From Bacteroidales bacterium (lineage in GTDB: Bacteria; Bacteroidota; Bacteroidia; Bacteroidales; F082), in the NCBI GenBank assembly GCA_020853175.1, contig JADYZK010000437.1, forward strand, positions 1-5,166: a stretch of DNA of 5,166 nt, given 5' to 3'. Shown piece after piece: positions 1 through 5,166 of this stretch; within the stretch, counting starts at the first letter, position 1, and each line of letters opens with the position of its first letter. The notes below the pieces were generated by a model, which searched no databases, was not told the DNA's origin, and saw only the letters and a program-made list of their open reading frames with translations. Made by a program: the position numbers and the translations under genes.

Positions 1-497
1 CTCCCGGAACGGTTGATTTTCAACGAACGGTTTCGGTTTCATGGTGTTCCTATTCGCACATCACCCAGTTGCGCGATTGGCTTCCCGATGCCATTGGCGG
101 TGTTTCATGGTTTTCGTTCGACAACCCAGGCGAGAGCCCAAGAATACCGATCTATGCCGGCGTATCAACCCTTCCAGAAGGTTTTGGCTTCTGCGGACAA
201 AAAAGGTACAGCGATGAGGCTGCCCTTTGGCATTACCGCAAAGCCAACAAACTCGCTACCGTAAGCTGGGGCAAAACAAAGGACATCGTGCTGAAAAACG
301 TTCTTGATCTCGAACAAAAAGCTTTTGACGAAATGCCCAATGTGGAAGCAAAAGCAGCAAAATTAATCAAAGAAGGCAAAACTGATGAAGCCCAATCACA
401 ACTCACAGCATACACCAAAAGCTTTGCAGCAACAACAGTGCAGCAGTGGAAAGAGATGGAAATTCGTTTCTGGGAAATGTTTGGAAGAGGGTTTTAA
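1..497 (+). CDS. C69-family dipeptidase, C-terminal part (5' end outside window)
   Basis: The reading frame is open from base 3 to the TAA at 495-497, giving the last 164 residues of a longer protein. The stretch reading SHITQLRDWLPDAIGGVSWF, followed by a segment ending IPIYAGVSTLPEGF, matches the conserved C-terminal half of peptidase family C69 (PepD/COG4690), N-terminal-nucleophile hydrolases that cut dipeptides and small peptides. The rest is a charged helical tail (EQKAFDEMPNVEAKAAKLIK onward), as is usual at the end of these proteins. Family members are roughly 450-560 residues, so about two thirds is missing, including the catalytic N-terminal Cys and any signal peptide; location (cytoplasm or periplasm) therefore cannot be judged. 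A Met or Leu codon within this fragment should not be taken as the start, because homology continues to the window edge. The gene converges on the ClC gene and ends in its own terminator. Family assignment is from remembered motifs and is fairly secure; substrate is unknown. Confidence 0.85.
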   Translation, partial: PGTVDFQRTVSVSWCSYSHITQLRDWLPDAIGGVSWFSFDNPGESPRIPIYAGVSTLPEGFGFCGQKRYSDEAALWHYRKANKLATVSWGKTKDIVLKNVLDLEQKAFDEMPNVEAKAAKLIKEGKTDEAQSQLTAYTKSFAATTVQQWKEMEIRFWEMFGRGF

Positions 498-510
498 CCC
501 TCTTTTTTTT
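486..510 (+). terminator. Rho-independent terminator overlapping the dipeptidase stop codon
   Basis: AGAGGGT (486-492) pairs perfectly with ACCCTCT (497-503) around a four-base loop TTTA, and an unbroken T-run continues to 510. The left arm encodes the last residues of the dipeptidase and the stop codon TAA (495-497) lies in the loop and right arm, so the terminator begins inside the gene. There is no T-run on the other side, so it acts only on + strand transcription and would not stop transcripts from the convergent ClC gene. Confidence 0.8.
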
Positions 511-583
511 AGGGTTTTCTCTAATTAGTTATTGATGTTTCTTAGAGAAAGTTCAAAACGTCAGTTACTTATCAAAGAGTAAC
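511..583. repeat. Inverted repeats between convergent genes
   Basis: Two perfect inverted repeats lie in the non-coding gap. TTTCTCTAA (516-524) matches TTAGAGAAA (542-550), a 9-bp stem with a 17-nt loop. GTTACT (564-569) matches AGTAAC (578-583), a 6-bp stem with an 8-nt loop. In addition AGGGTT (511-516) could pair with AACCCT (496-501), the right arm of the preceding terminator. None is followed by a T-run in the direction that would end the ClC transcript, so they are not classic terminators. They may be 3'-end RNA structures of the ClC mRNA, or chance in AT-rich DNA. The 111-nt gap holds no gene that I can see. Confidence 0.45.
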
Positions 584-608
584 CTAAAAAGAAGAAATCA
601 GTTAAAAA

Positions 609-2390
609 TCAATCTTGCGACATCTCGCTCAGTTTTTTGCGATAAGTAATAAACACATTGGCGCGCGAGATATATCCCAAATATTTCCCTTCGTTGAGCA
701 CCACGATATTGTACTTTCCGGAATCGTGGAACAGGGCAGCGACGGTTTCCATCGGGTCATCGGGTTTGATGCTGTAGGAAGGAAACACCATGATATTGTC
801 CACCAAAGTGCCATATAAATCGCGATCGAACATGATGTTTCTGATGTCATCGAGCAAGATATGGCCTTTGAAAATACCTTGATCATCCACAACAGGAAAG
901 ATGTTTCTTTTGGATAGGCTGATGATCTTCACCAAATCCTCAAGCGTTTGTCCGGGTTGGATGCGATGAAAATTCGTTTCAACCAATCGGCCCACTTTCA
1001 TCAGGTTGAGAATGCTTTTGTCTTTGTTGTGGGTCATTAACTCGCCGCGACGTGCCAACTGGTAGGTATAAACCGAGTTGGCTACAAACACCTTGGTGGT
1101 GGCGTAAGCAATGGTAGAAACGATCATCAAAGGCACAAAAAGATTGTAACCGCCAGTGATTTCGGCAATGAGGAAAATGCCTGTGAGCGGTGCGTGAAGG
1201 ATTCCCGCGATCATACCTCCCATGCCTACCACCGCAAACTTACCTGGATCGAGGTATCCAAAGCCCCAGTGGTTCATAAAAGTGGAATAAAACAATCCCA
1301 AAAAAGCTCCAATAAAAAGTGCCGGAGCAAAAATACCCCCTACCCCACCCGCGGCAAAGGTGAGCGAGGTAGCAAAGGCTTTCATCAGCAGCACAGCAGC
1401 AAAAAGAGCAAACACCACCCACATCTCGTTGCGGTAATCAAAAAAGATGCTGTTGTTGAACAAGGCACTAAAATCGCCTTTGAGACTTTGGTTGAGGGCC
1501 ACGTAACCTTCACCGTATAACGAAGGGAAAAAGAAAATCAATAACCCAAGCATTCCGGCTCCCACCATGAAACGCATCCACCACGACTTGAATTTGTTGG
1601 CAAAATACTCTTCAACAAAAATCGAAACACGGGTAAAATAAACCGAAAGCAGTCCGGTGAGCACACCCAAACCAACATAAAAGATGGTGTTGGACGGATT
1701 GAAATCCACATTCAGCTCAATGGGATACAAAACAGCCTGTCCGAGAACAAAATAAGAGGTAAGTACGGCAGTAACCGTGGCAATGAGCAGCGGCACCAAC
1801 GAGGCCATTGCCAAATCAATCATGATCACCTCTAAGGCAAAAACGATGGCAGCAATGGGTGCCTGAAAAATGGAAGCCATAGCAGCAGCACTGGCCAAGC
1901 TGATCATCAAAATAATTTGACGGTGGTTCAAGCGCAGGGCCTGCCCCAGGTTGGAACCAATGGCGGCTCCTGTTGAAACGGTTGGTCCTTCAAGACCTAC
2001 CGATCCACCAAAACCAACGGTAAAAGCACTGGTGATGATTGCCGAAAAGGTATTGTGAAATTTTATCAGTCCGTTTTTGCGCGAAATGGCATACAAAACT
2101 CCCGGAATACCATGTCCGGGCTCCTTTTTGATGATGTAACGCATGAACAATACAGCAATTAAAATGCCCACGGCAGGATAAAAGAAATAAAGGTAGTTTT
2201 CGTATTGGTTGGCAAAACTGCTGGTAAGCAGATGCTCGATAAAGTGGGCCGACTTTTTGATGACAATGGCCGAAATGCCGGCTAAGATACCAACAACAAC
2301 ACTCAAAATATAAATGTATTGCCTATCGGAAATGTGCTTGGATCGCCACTCGAAAAAACGATGTACAGTTCGGCTGTTGAAGAAGTTCAT
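609..2390 (-). CDS. ClC-family chloride channel/transporter with two CBS domains
   Basis: This inner-membrane protein of 593 residues is a voltage-gated-type ClC protein that moves chloride or similar anions. About ten hydrophobic segments fill residues 27-436. Visible ClC signatures are GHGIP (92-96), GLEGP (132-136) with the gating glutamate E134, the FQAPIAAIVFALEV segment (175-188), GGIFAP (351-356) and a candidate pore Tyr at 441. A cytoplasmic tail carries two CBS domains (about 466-522 and 529-586), which in this family bind nucleotides or regulate gating. By eye, V188 aligns with the E. coli ClC-ec1 proton glutamate E203, and H93 replaces the central serine S107, so ion coupling and selectivity are uncertain. 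ATG at 2388-2390 was chosen over an in-frame TTG at 2403-2405, because a likely -7 promoter element at 2410-2417 would leave no leader for the TTG. The gene is divergent from xth and convergent with the dipeptidase, so it is probably a single-gene transcript. Confidence 0.95.
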   Translation of the reverse strand: MNFFNSRTVHRFFEWRSKHISDRQYIYILSVVVGILAGISAIVIKKSAHFIEHLLTSSFANQYENYLYFFYPAVGILIAVLFMRYIIKKEPGHGIPGVLYAISRKNGLIKFHNTFSAIITSAFTVGFGGSVGLEGPTVSTGAAIGSNLGQALRLNHRQIILMISLASAAAMASIFQAPIAAIVFALEVIMIDLAMASLVPLLIATVTAVLTSYFVLGQAVLYPIELNVDFNPSNTIFYVGLGVLTGLLSVYFTRVSIFVEEYFANKFKSWWMRFMVGAGMLGLLIFFFPSLYGEGYVALNQSLKGDFSALFNNSIFFDYRNEMWVVFALFAAVLLMKAFATSLTFAAGGVGGIFAPALFIGAFLGLFYSTFMNHWGFGYLDPGKFAVVGMGGMIAGILHAPLTGIFLIAEITGGYNLFVPLMIVSTIAYATTKVFVANSVYTYQLARRGELMTHNKDKSILNLMKVGRLVETNFHRIQPGQTLEDLVKIISLSKRNIFPVVDDQGIFKGHILLDDIRNIMFDRDLYGTLVDNIMVFPSYSIKPDDPMETVAALFHDSGKYNIVVLNEGKYLGYISRANVFITYRKKLSEMSQD

Positions 2391-2409
2391 ACGAAAGAGG
2401 TTCAACTGG

Positions 2410-2417
2410 CGAAAGTA
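2410..2417 (-). promoter_or_regulatory. Candidate -7 promoter element for the ClC gene
   Basis: On the - strand this reads TACTTTCG, one base from the Bacteroidota -7 consensus TAnnTTTG. It ends 19 nt before the chosen ATG. I see no TTG at the usual -33 spacing, so the call rests on the octamer, its position and its match to the one in front of xth. Confidence 0.45.
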
Positions 2418-2489
2418 ATCAAAACTTGAAATTTATCGCTAATAATCTTCCACTAAGGGCTGCAAGCCTCCCATTTGAATCAAAATTCT

Positions 2490-2497
2490 TACTTTCG
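2490..2497 (+). promoter_or_regulatory. xth: Candidate -7 promoter element for xth
   Basis: TACTTTCG lies 19 nt before the xth ATG, the same octamer at the same distance as on the ClC side. It differs from TAnnTTTG by one base. The nearest upstream TTTG (2474-2477) is too close to be a normal -33 element, so the upstream half of the promoter is weak or absent. Confidence 0.45.
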
Positions 2498-2516
2498 TTT
2501 TTTATAATAAAACCCC

Positions 2517-3281
2517 ATGAAAATCATCACTTACAACGTGAATGGCATCAGGGCAGCCATCAACAGAGGTTTCTTAGACTGGTTGTCTGCCGCAGCTCCC
2601 GATGTCATTTGTCTTCAAGAAATAAAGGCCACGCACGACCAAATCCCATTGATGGAGTTTGAGGCTTTGGGCTATCATCATTTTTGGTATCCGGCGCAAA
2701 AAAAAGGCTATAGCGGTGTGGCTATCCTCAGCCGGACGATGCCCGACAAGGTGGTTTATGGCATGGACATGGAAAGCTACGACAACGAAGGACGTTTTTT
2801 GCGGGCCGACTTCGGCGACATCACGGTGGTGTCGGCCTATCACCCTTCGGGAAGCAGCGGTGATCTGCGGCAGGAATTTAAAATGCAATGGCTCAGCGAC
2901 TTTCAAAATTATGTGGCCCAGTTGCGCGATCAACATCCGCGTTTGGTGCTTTCGGGCGATTACAACATCTGCCACCAAGCCATTGACATACACGATCCGG
3001 TGCGCAACGCTACCGTTTCAGGCTTTTTACCCGAAGAACGTGAATGGATGACCGGATTTTTGAAACAAGGTTTTGTGGATACTTTCCGTCATTTGGTGAA
3101 AGAGCCGCACCATTACAGCTGGTGGAGCTACCGCGCCAATGCCCGCGCCAACAACAAAGGATGGCGCATTGATTACAATATGATTACCGAAAATCTTTTA
3201 CCGCAGCTCGAATCGGCTGCCATTCTGCCCCAAGCCGTTCATTCAGATCATTGTCCGGTGATGGTAACCTTAAATTTGTAA
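2517..3281 (+). CDS. xth: Exodeoxyribonuclease III (AP endonuclease, EEP superfamily)
   Basis: This cytoplasmic DNA-repair nuclease cleaves DNA at abasic sites and degrades duplex DNA 3'-5' in base-excision repair. Its 254 residues are close to the usual length of ExoIII/APE1 proteins. All core motifs are visible in order: YNVNGIRA with N7, LQEIK with the metal-binding E35, GYSGVAILS (64-72), the catalytic Tyr at 108 in YHPSG, GDYN with D148 and N150, GFVDTFR (185-191), WWSYR (202-206), GWRIDY with D219, and the terminal SDHCPV with the D244-H245 pair. The active site is therefore complete. The motif around Y108 reads YHPSG rather than the commoner YxPNG or YxPQG. The ATG at 2517 begins directly with MKIITYNVNG, the normal N-terminus of the family, which fixes the start. 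The gene is transcribed divergently from the ClC gene with a 126-nt gap; the outer-membrane protein gene follows 74 nt downstream with no clear terminator between. Confidence 0.94.
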   Translation: MKIITYNVNGIRAAINRGFLDWLSAAAPDVICLQEIKATHDQIPLMEFEALGYHHFWYPAQKKGYSGVAILSRTMPDKVVYGMDMESYDNEGRFLRADFGDITVVSAYHPSGSSGDLRQEFKMQWLSDFQNYVAQLRDQHPRLVLSGDYNICHQAIDIHDPVRNATVSGFLPEEREWMTGFLKQGFVDTFRHLVKEPHHYSWWSYRANARANNKGWRIDYNMITENLLPQLESAAILPQAVHSDHCPVMVTLNL

Positions 3282-3355
3282 AGTGGTTTTGTGTAAAATC
3301 AATAGATATTTTCTCGTCTTTTAAGCTTAAGGATTACATATTTATCTAACTAATT

Positions 3356-4009
3356 ATGAAACAACTACGAACATCAAGCCTCCTTGTTTTGCTGTGTTTG
3401 CTTTACAGCAGCACCTATGCCGACAACTTTTTAACTGAGGATTCCTCGGTAAAAAAAGCTGAAATCAACTCAATAGCAACAAAAAGAATTCATGATGCTA
3501 CACAAAGCATTGATTCAGTTGCTCCTATAAAATACTTTGTGCGAGGTTATAGGGGTTTTATCGAGCCGGGTCTTAACTTGGAGAAAAACAAAGAAGGCAA
3601 TTACAACTGGATAAAAGTTAATTTTATTCACACCTACCAGTTCAAGCCGGGCTTAATGCTGGGTCTTGGAGTGGGTCTGCAAAACAATCTCAAAAACAGG
3701 GATCGCTACTTGTTTCCTTTATTTGTAGCGTTAAGAGCACAATCCTCACATCTGAAAAAGGTAGAGCCTTTTTTCTCTATCTATGCAGGTTATACCGTGA
3801 TCCCTGAAAAACAGTTTAACCAAGGCGGCTATTTTGTGAATCCGCAAGCTGGTGTGGATATAAAGATGGACCGAAAATCAAGCGTGTATTTTGGAGTTGG
3901 AGTAGAACTTAAACGCGGAACATTTCATGCGTATAATTGGATGGGTGGTATTAGTGCCACCACCGTTGACTTTTTCCATCTTAGTTTTAGTGTGGGTTTT
4001 ACATTTTAG
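3356..4009 (+). CDS. Predicted outer-membrane beta-barrel protein of unknown function
   Basis: I do not recognise a named family. The 217-residue protein starts with a typical Sec signal peptide: positive K2 and R5, a hydrophobic core LLVLLCLLY (9-17), and a likely signal peptidase I site after TYA (20-22). A Cys at 14 lies inside the core without lipobox context, so it is not an obvious lipoprotein. After a polar linker (23-56) come alternating hydrophobic and polar strands rich in Gly and aromatics, for example around 62-75, 84-94, 99-110, 118-128, 137-147, 158-170, 175-185 and 206-217. The chain ends SFSVGFTF, with the C-terminal Phe and alternating pattern recognised by the BAM machinery. 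The pattern fits a small barrel of about eight strands, as in the OmpW/OmpA-like folds common in Bacteroidota. Role could be structural, transport or adhesion; nothing in the context decides it. It follows xth by 74 nt and may or may not share its transcript. Confidence 0.75.
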   Translation: MKQLRTSSLLVLLCLLYSSTYADNFLTEDSSVKKAEINSIATKRIHDATQSIDSVAPIKYFVRGYRGFIEPGLNLEKNKEGNYNWIKVNFIHTYQFKPGLMLGLGVGLQNNLKNRDRYLFPLFVALRAQSSHLKKVEPFFSIYAGYTVIPEKQFNQGGYFVNPQAGVDIKMDRKSSVYFGVGVELKRGTFHAYNWMGGISATTVDFFHLSFSVGFTF

Positions 4010-4019
4010 GCCGTCTTCT

Positions 4020-4040
4020 GAAAAAGCCTTTCTAAAAAGG
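4020..4040 (-). terminator. Weak candidate terminator for acpS
   Basis: On the - strand, CCTTT and AAAGG (4036-4040 and 4027-4031) form a 5-bp stem with a four-base loop, followed by C and then TTTTT. The stem is short and the T-run brief, so it is at best a weak intrinsic terminator in the 51-nt convergent gap between acpS and the barrel protein gene. No equivalent T-run is seen for the + strand gene. Confidence 0.3.
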
Positions 4041-4060
4041 AATAACCTTAAAAAAGACAA

Positions 4061-4435
4061 CTATTTTTCCAAAACCACAAAGGCATTGGCCATTTCTTTA
4101 ACGTGCGAAATGCTGAGATGAATATGCTGAACGCCTTCTTTTTCGATGTATTCCTTCACCCTACCGTGCACGTGGATGACCGGTTTTCCGAGTTCATCGT
4201 TCACCACTTCAATTTCATGAAAGGCCATGCCATAACGGTAGCCTGTGCCCAAAGCTTTAAAAAATGCCTCTTTGGCGGCAAAACGGGCTGCATAATGCTG
4301 ATAAATGGTGGCTTTGTCGTCGGCATAAGCTTGCTCACGGGCAGTAAAAAGTTTGTTTTTAAGCCCGTTTCCTGCCTCAAGGTGGCGCTCCATGCGCGAC
4401 ACCTCAATGATGTCGGTGCCTATTCCAAAGATCAT
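4061..4435 (-). CDS. acpS: Holo-[acyl-carrier-protein] synthase
   Basis: AcpS transfers the 4'-phosphopantetheine arm of coenzyme A to the conserved serine of apo-ACP, which activates ACP for fatty acid synthesis; it is a cytoplasmic enzyme, trimeric in known members, and Mg-dependent (EC 2.7.8.7). The 124-residue length is typical. The N-terminal GIGTDIIEVSR (4-14) carries the metal ligand D8. The second signature RFAAKEAFFKALGTG (51-65) carries E56 and K60. The C-terminal LSISHVKEMANAFVVLE (107-123) is the third family motif. The ATG at 4433-4435 places MIFGIGTD at the N-terminus as expected. The gene lies 44 nt after the PHP-family gene on the same strand and has its own promoter at 4456-4487, so it could be read both from that promoter and from upstream. 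No truncation or missing key residue is seen. Confidence 0.96.
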   Translation of the reverse strand: MIFGIGTDIIEVSRMERHLEAGNGLKNKLFTAREQAYADDKATIYQHYAARFAAKEAFFKALGTGYRYGMAFHEIEVVNDELGKPVIHVHGRVKEYIEKEGVQHIHLSISHVKEMANAFVVLEK

Positions 4436-4455
4436 TTTTCTATGTTTTTGTGGGT

Positions 4456-4487
4456 CAAAGATATGACTTTAACAAAACATCAGTCAA
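4456..4487 (-). promoter_or_regulatory. acpS: Bacteroidota-type promoter of acpS
   Basis: On the - strand TTG (4487-4485) is followed after 21 nt by TATCTTTG (4463-4456), a perfect TAnnTTTG -7 element. It ends 20 nt before the acpS ATG. The -33 TTG lies inside the last codons of the upstream PHP gene, whose stop is at 4480-4482. Both elements and spacing fit the primary sigma factor consensus of this phylum, so this is the best promoter in the window. Confidence 0.65.
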
Positions 4488-5166
4488 TGGCCTGTTCGTG
4501 CCAATGTCCGTTGTTAAAGCTCATCACCGTTTGGTAACCTGCTGCCTGAGCTGCTTCGACAGCCCGTGGAAATTCGGCCATCAACTCATCCGGATGATGG
4601 GCATCGGAGCTGATCACGATGGGGATGTTCATCTGTTTCATCTCATGTAAGATCCATCCGGAAGGATACAAGCTGTCGCAGCGTTTTTTATAAATGCCCC
4701 TGGTGTTGATTTCAACAATCAATCCTTTGGATTGAATCAACCGCAGGGTTTCAAAAATATGGTCGCGGTACCATTTCTCACGTTCAGTGAAATACCTGTT
4801 TTGGTTGTGCATTTTGATTTTATCGAAATGACCTATCACATCAAACACCTCTTTTTCGATCATTTCGTTGGTTTGATCGAAGAAAGCCTTCACTCCTTTT
4901 TTGATGTCGTTGTCATAAAAATCGGCCAAGCCCCGATCGTAGATGGAGGCATCGGGGCCATCGGTGAACCACAGAGTTTCAGGATTTCCTTTGCCTACCA
5001 AATGCACCGATCCAATCACATAATCCAATCCGGCTTTGGCTTTGAGCTGGGCAAAAGGTTGCGACATTTCAGGAACATAATCCATTTCCAAAGCCAGAAA
5101 AAGCTGAATACGCGACTGATATTCATGCTGCAACTGTCTTATTTCATCGGCATACTGATGAAGTTC
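4480..5166 (-). CDS. PHP-family histidinol-phosphatase-like phosphoesterase (N-terminus outside window)
   Basis: The frame stays open to the right edge, giving 228 C-terminal residues; the first visible residues are ELHQYADEIRQ. Family members are about 260-280 residues, so roughly the first 30-60 are missing, including the N-terminal HxH metal motif. Counting from the first visible residue, the remaining PHP metal-site motifs are present: LALEMDY (E27), GSVH (H55), IGHFD (H113, D115) and SSDAH (D188, H190). VEINTRG (151-157) and the YPSG segment (167-170) also match monofunctional histidinol-phosphatases (HisJ/HisK type, EC 3.1.3.15), which release phosphate from histidinol phosphate in histidine synthesis. 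No other his gene is visible, so the substrate is inferred from similarity only; another PHP phosphoesterase activity is possible. A TTG at 5131-5133 is not the start, because the family's conserved segment continues upstream of it. acpS follows 44 nt downstream on the same strand. Confidence 0.87.
   Translation of the reverse strand, partial: ELHQYADEIRQLQHEYQSRIQLFLALEMDYVPEMSQPFAQLKAKAGLDYVIGSVHLVGKGNPETLWFTDGPDASIYDRGLADFYDNDIKKGVKAFFDQTNEMIEKEVFDVIGHFDKIKMHNQNRYFTEREKWYRDHIFETLRLIQSKGLIVEINTRGIYKKRCDSLYPSGWILHEMKQMNIPIVISSDAHHPDELMAEFPRAVEAAQAAGYQTVMSFNNGHWHEQAID

Noticed and set aside
1194..1520. A 108-codon + strand frame inside the ClC gene
   Set aside because: Its composition is very basic and low in hydrophobic residues, as expected of the antisense of a membrane protein; it is a shadow.
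2403..2405. TTG as an alternative ClC start, adding five residues
   Set aside because: It would sit almost on the expected transcription start below the 2410-2417 element; the ATG at 2388-2390 is simpler.
2426..2662. A 78-codon + strand frame overlapping the start of xth
   Set aside because: It runs through the divergent promoter region and into xth in another frame; no start signal or domain supports it.
2574..2993. A 139-codon open frame on the - strand opposite xth
   Set aside because: It lies wholly within the well-supported xth gene and has no family features.
3321..3330. Perfect 10-bp palindrome TTAAGCTTAA before the barrel protein gene
   Set aside because: It is short, AT-rich, has no spacer for a hairpin loop and no T-run; a chance occurrence or a weak operator cannot be told apart, so it was not annotated.
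3282..3355. Search for a promoter of the barrel protein gene
   Set aside because: There are T-rich stretches such as TATTTTCT (3307-3314) and a TTTG at 3288-3291, but the sequence and spacing do not fit the TTG/TAnnTTTG pattern well enough to call.
4103..4537. A 144-codon open frame on the + strand opposite acpS
   Set aside because: It is antisense to a gene with all AcpS motifs, has no recognisable domain and crosses the acpS promoter; it is a shadow frame.
1..5166. Search for CRISPR arrays, insertion sequences, tRNA, attachment sites or a defence or biosynthetic cluster
   Set aside because: No regularly spaced repeats, transposase motifs, terminal inverted repeats or tRNA-like folds were seen by eye; the genes are mainly housekeeping.

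Overview
The window looks like a piece of a Bacteroidota (Bacteroidetes) chromosome, probably a Bacteroidales- or Marinilabiliales-like lineage. The evidence is indirect. Protein sequences resemble that phylum in style (C69 dipeptidase, CBS-linked ClC, an outer-membrane barrel ending in Phe). The start codons have no obvious Shine-Dalgarno sequence. AT-rich upstream regions carry the phylum's -7 promoter type (TAnnTTTG, or its TAnnTTCG variant) about 19-20 nt before three start codons. No taxonomic marker such as rRNA is present, so the assignment is an inference.

Layout from left to right: (1) the 3' end of a C69-family dipeptidase gene on the + strand, whose stop codon lies inside an intrinsic terminator; (2) a convergent intergenic stretch (498-608) rich in inverted repeats; (3) a complete ClC chloride channel/transporter gene with two C-terminal CBS domains on the - strand; (4) a short divergent promoter region (2391-2516) with the same octamer TACTTTCG facing each gene; (5) exodeoxyribonuclease III (xth) on the + strand; (6) a small predicted outer-membrane beta-barrel protein of unknown function on the + strand; (7) acpS, holo-ACP synthase, on the - strand; (8) a PHP-family histidinol-phosphatase-like gene on the - strand that runs off the right edge.

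The genes do not form an evident pathway. They are mostly housekeeping functions: peptide breakdown, anion transport, base-excision DNA repair, activation of acyl carrier protein, and a PHP phosphoesterase probably used in histidine synthesis. The only close same-strand pair likely to be co-transcribed is the PHP gene and acpS (44 nt apart), and acpS also has its own well-formed promoter.

I see no mobile element, CRISPR array, tRNA, rRNA, toxin-antitoxin or defence module, and no convincing undescribed system. The points most worth a second look are the unusual ion-pathway residues of the ClC protein (a channel-like Val where proton-coupled exchangers have Glu, and His for the central Ser), the mirrored promoter octamers, and the stacked inverted repeats between the two convergent genes.
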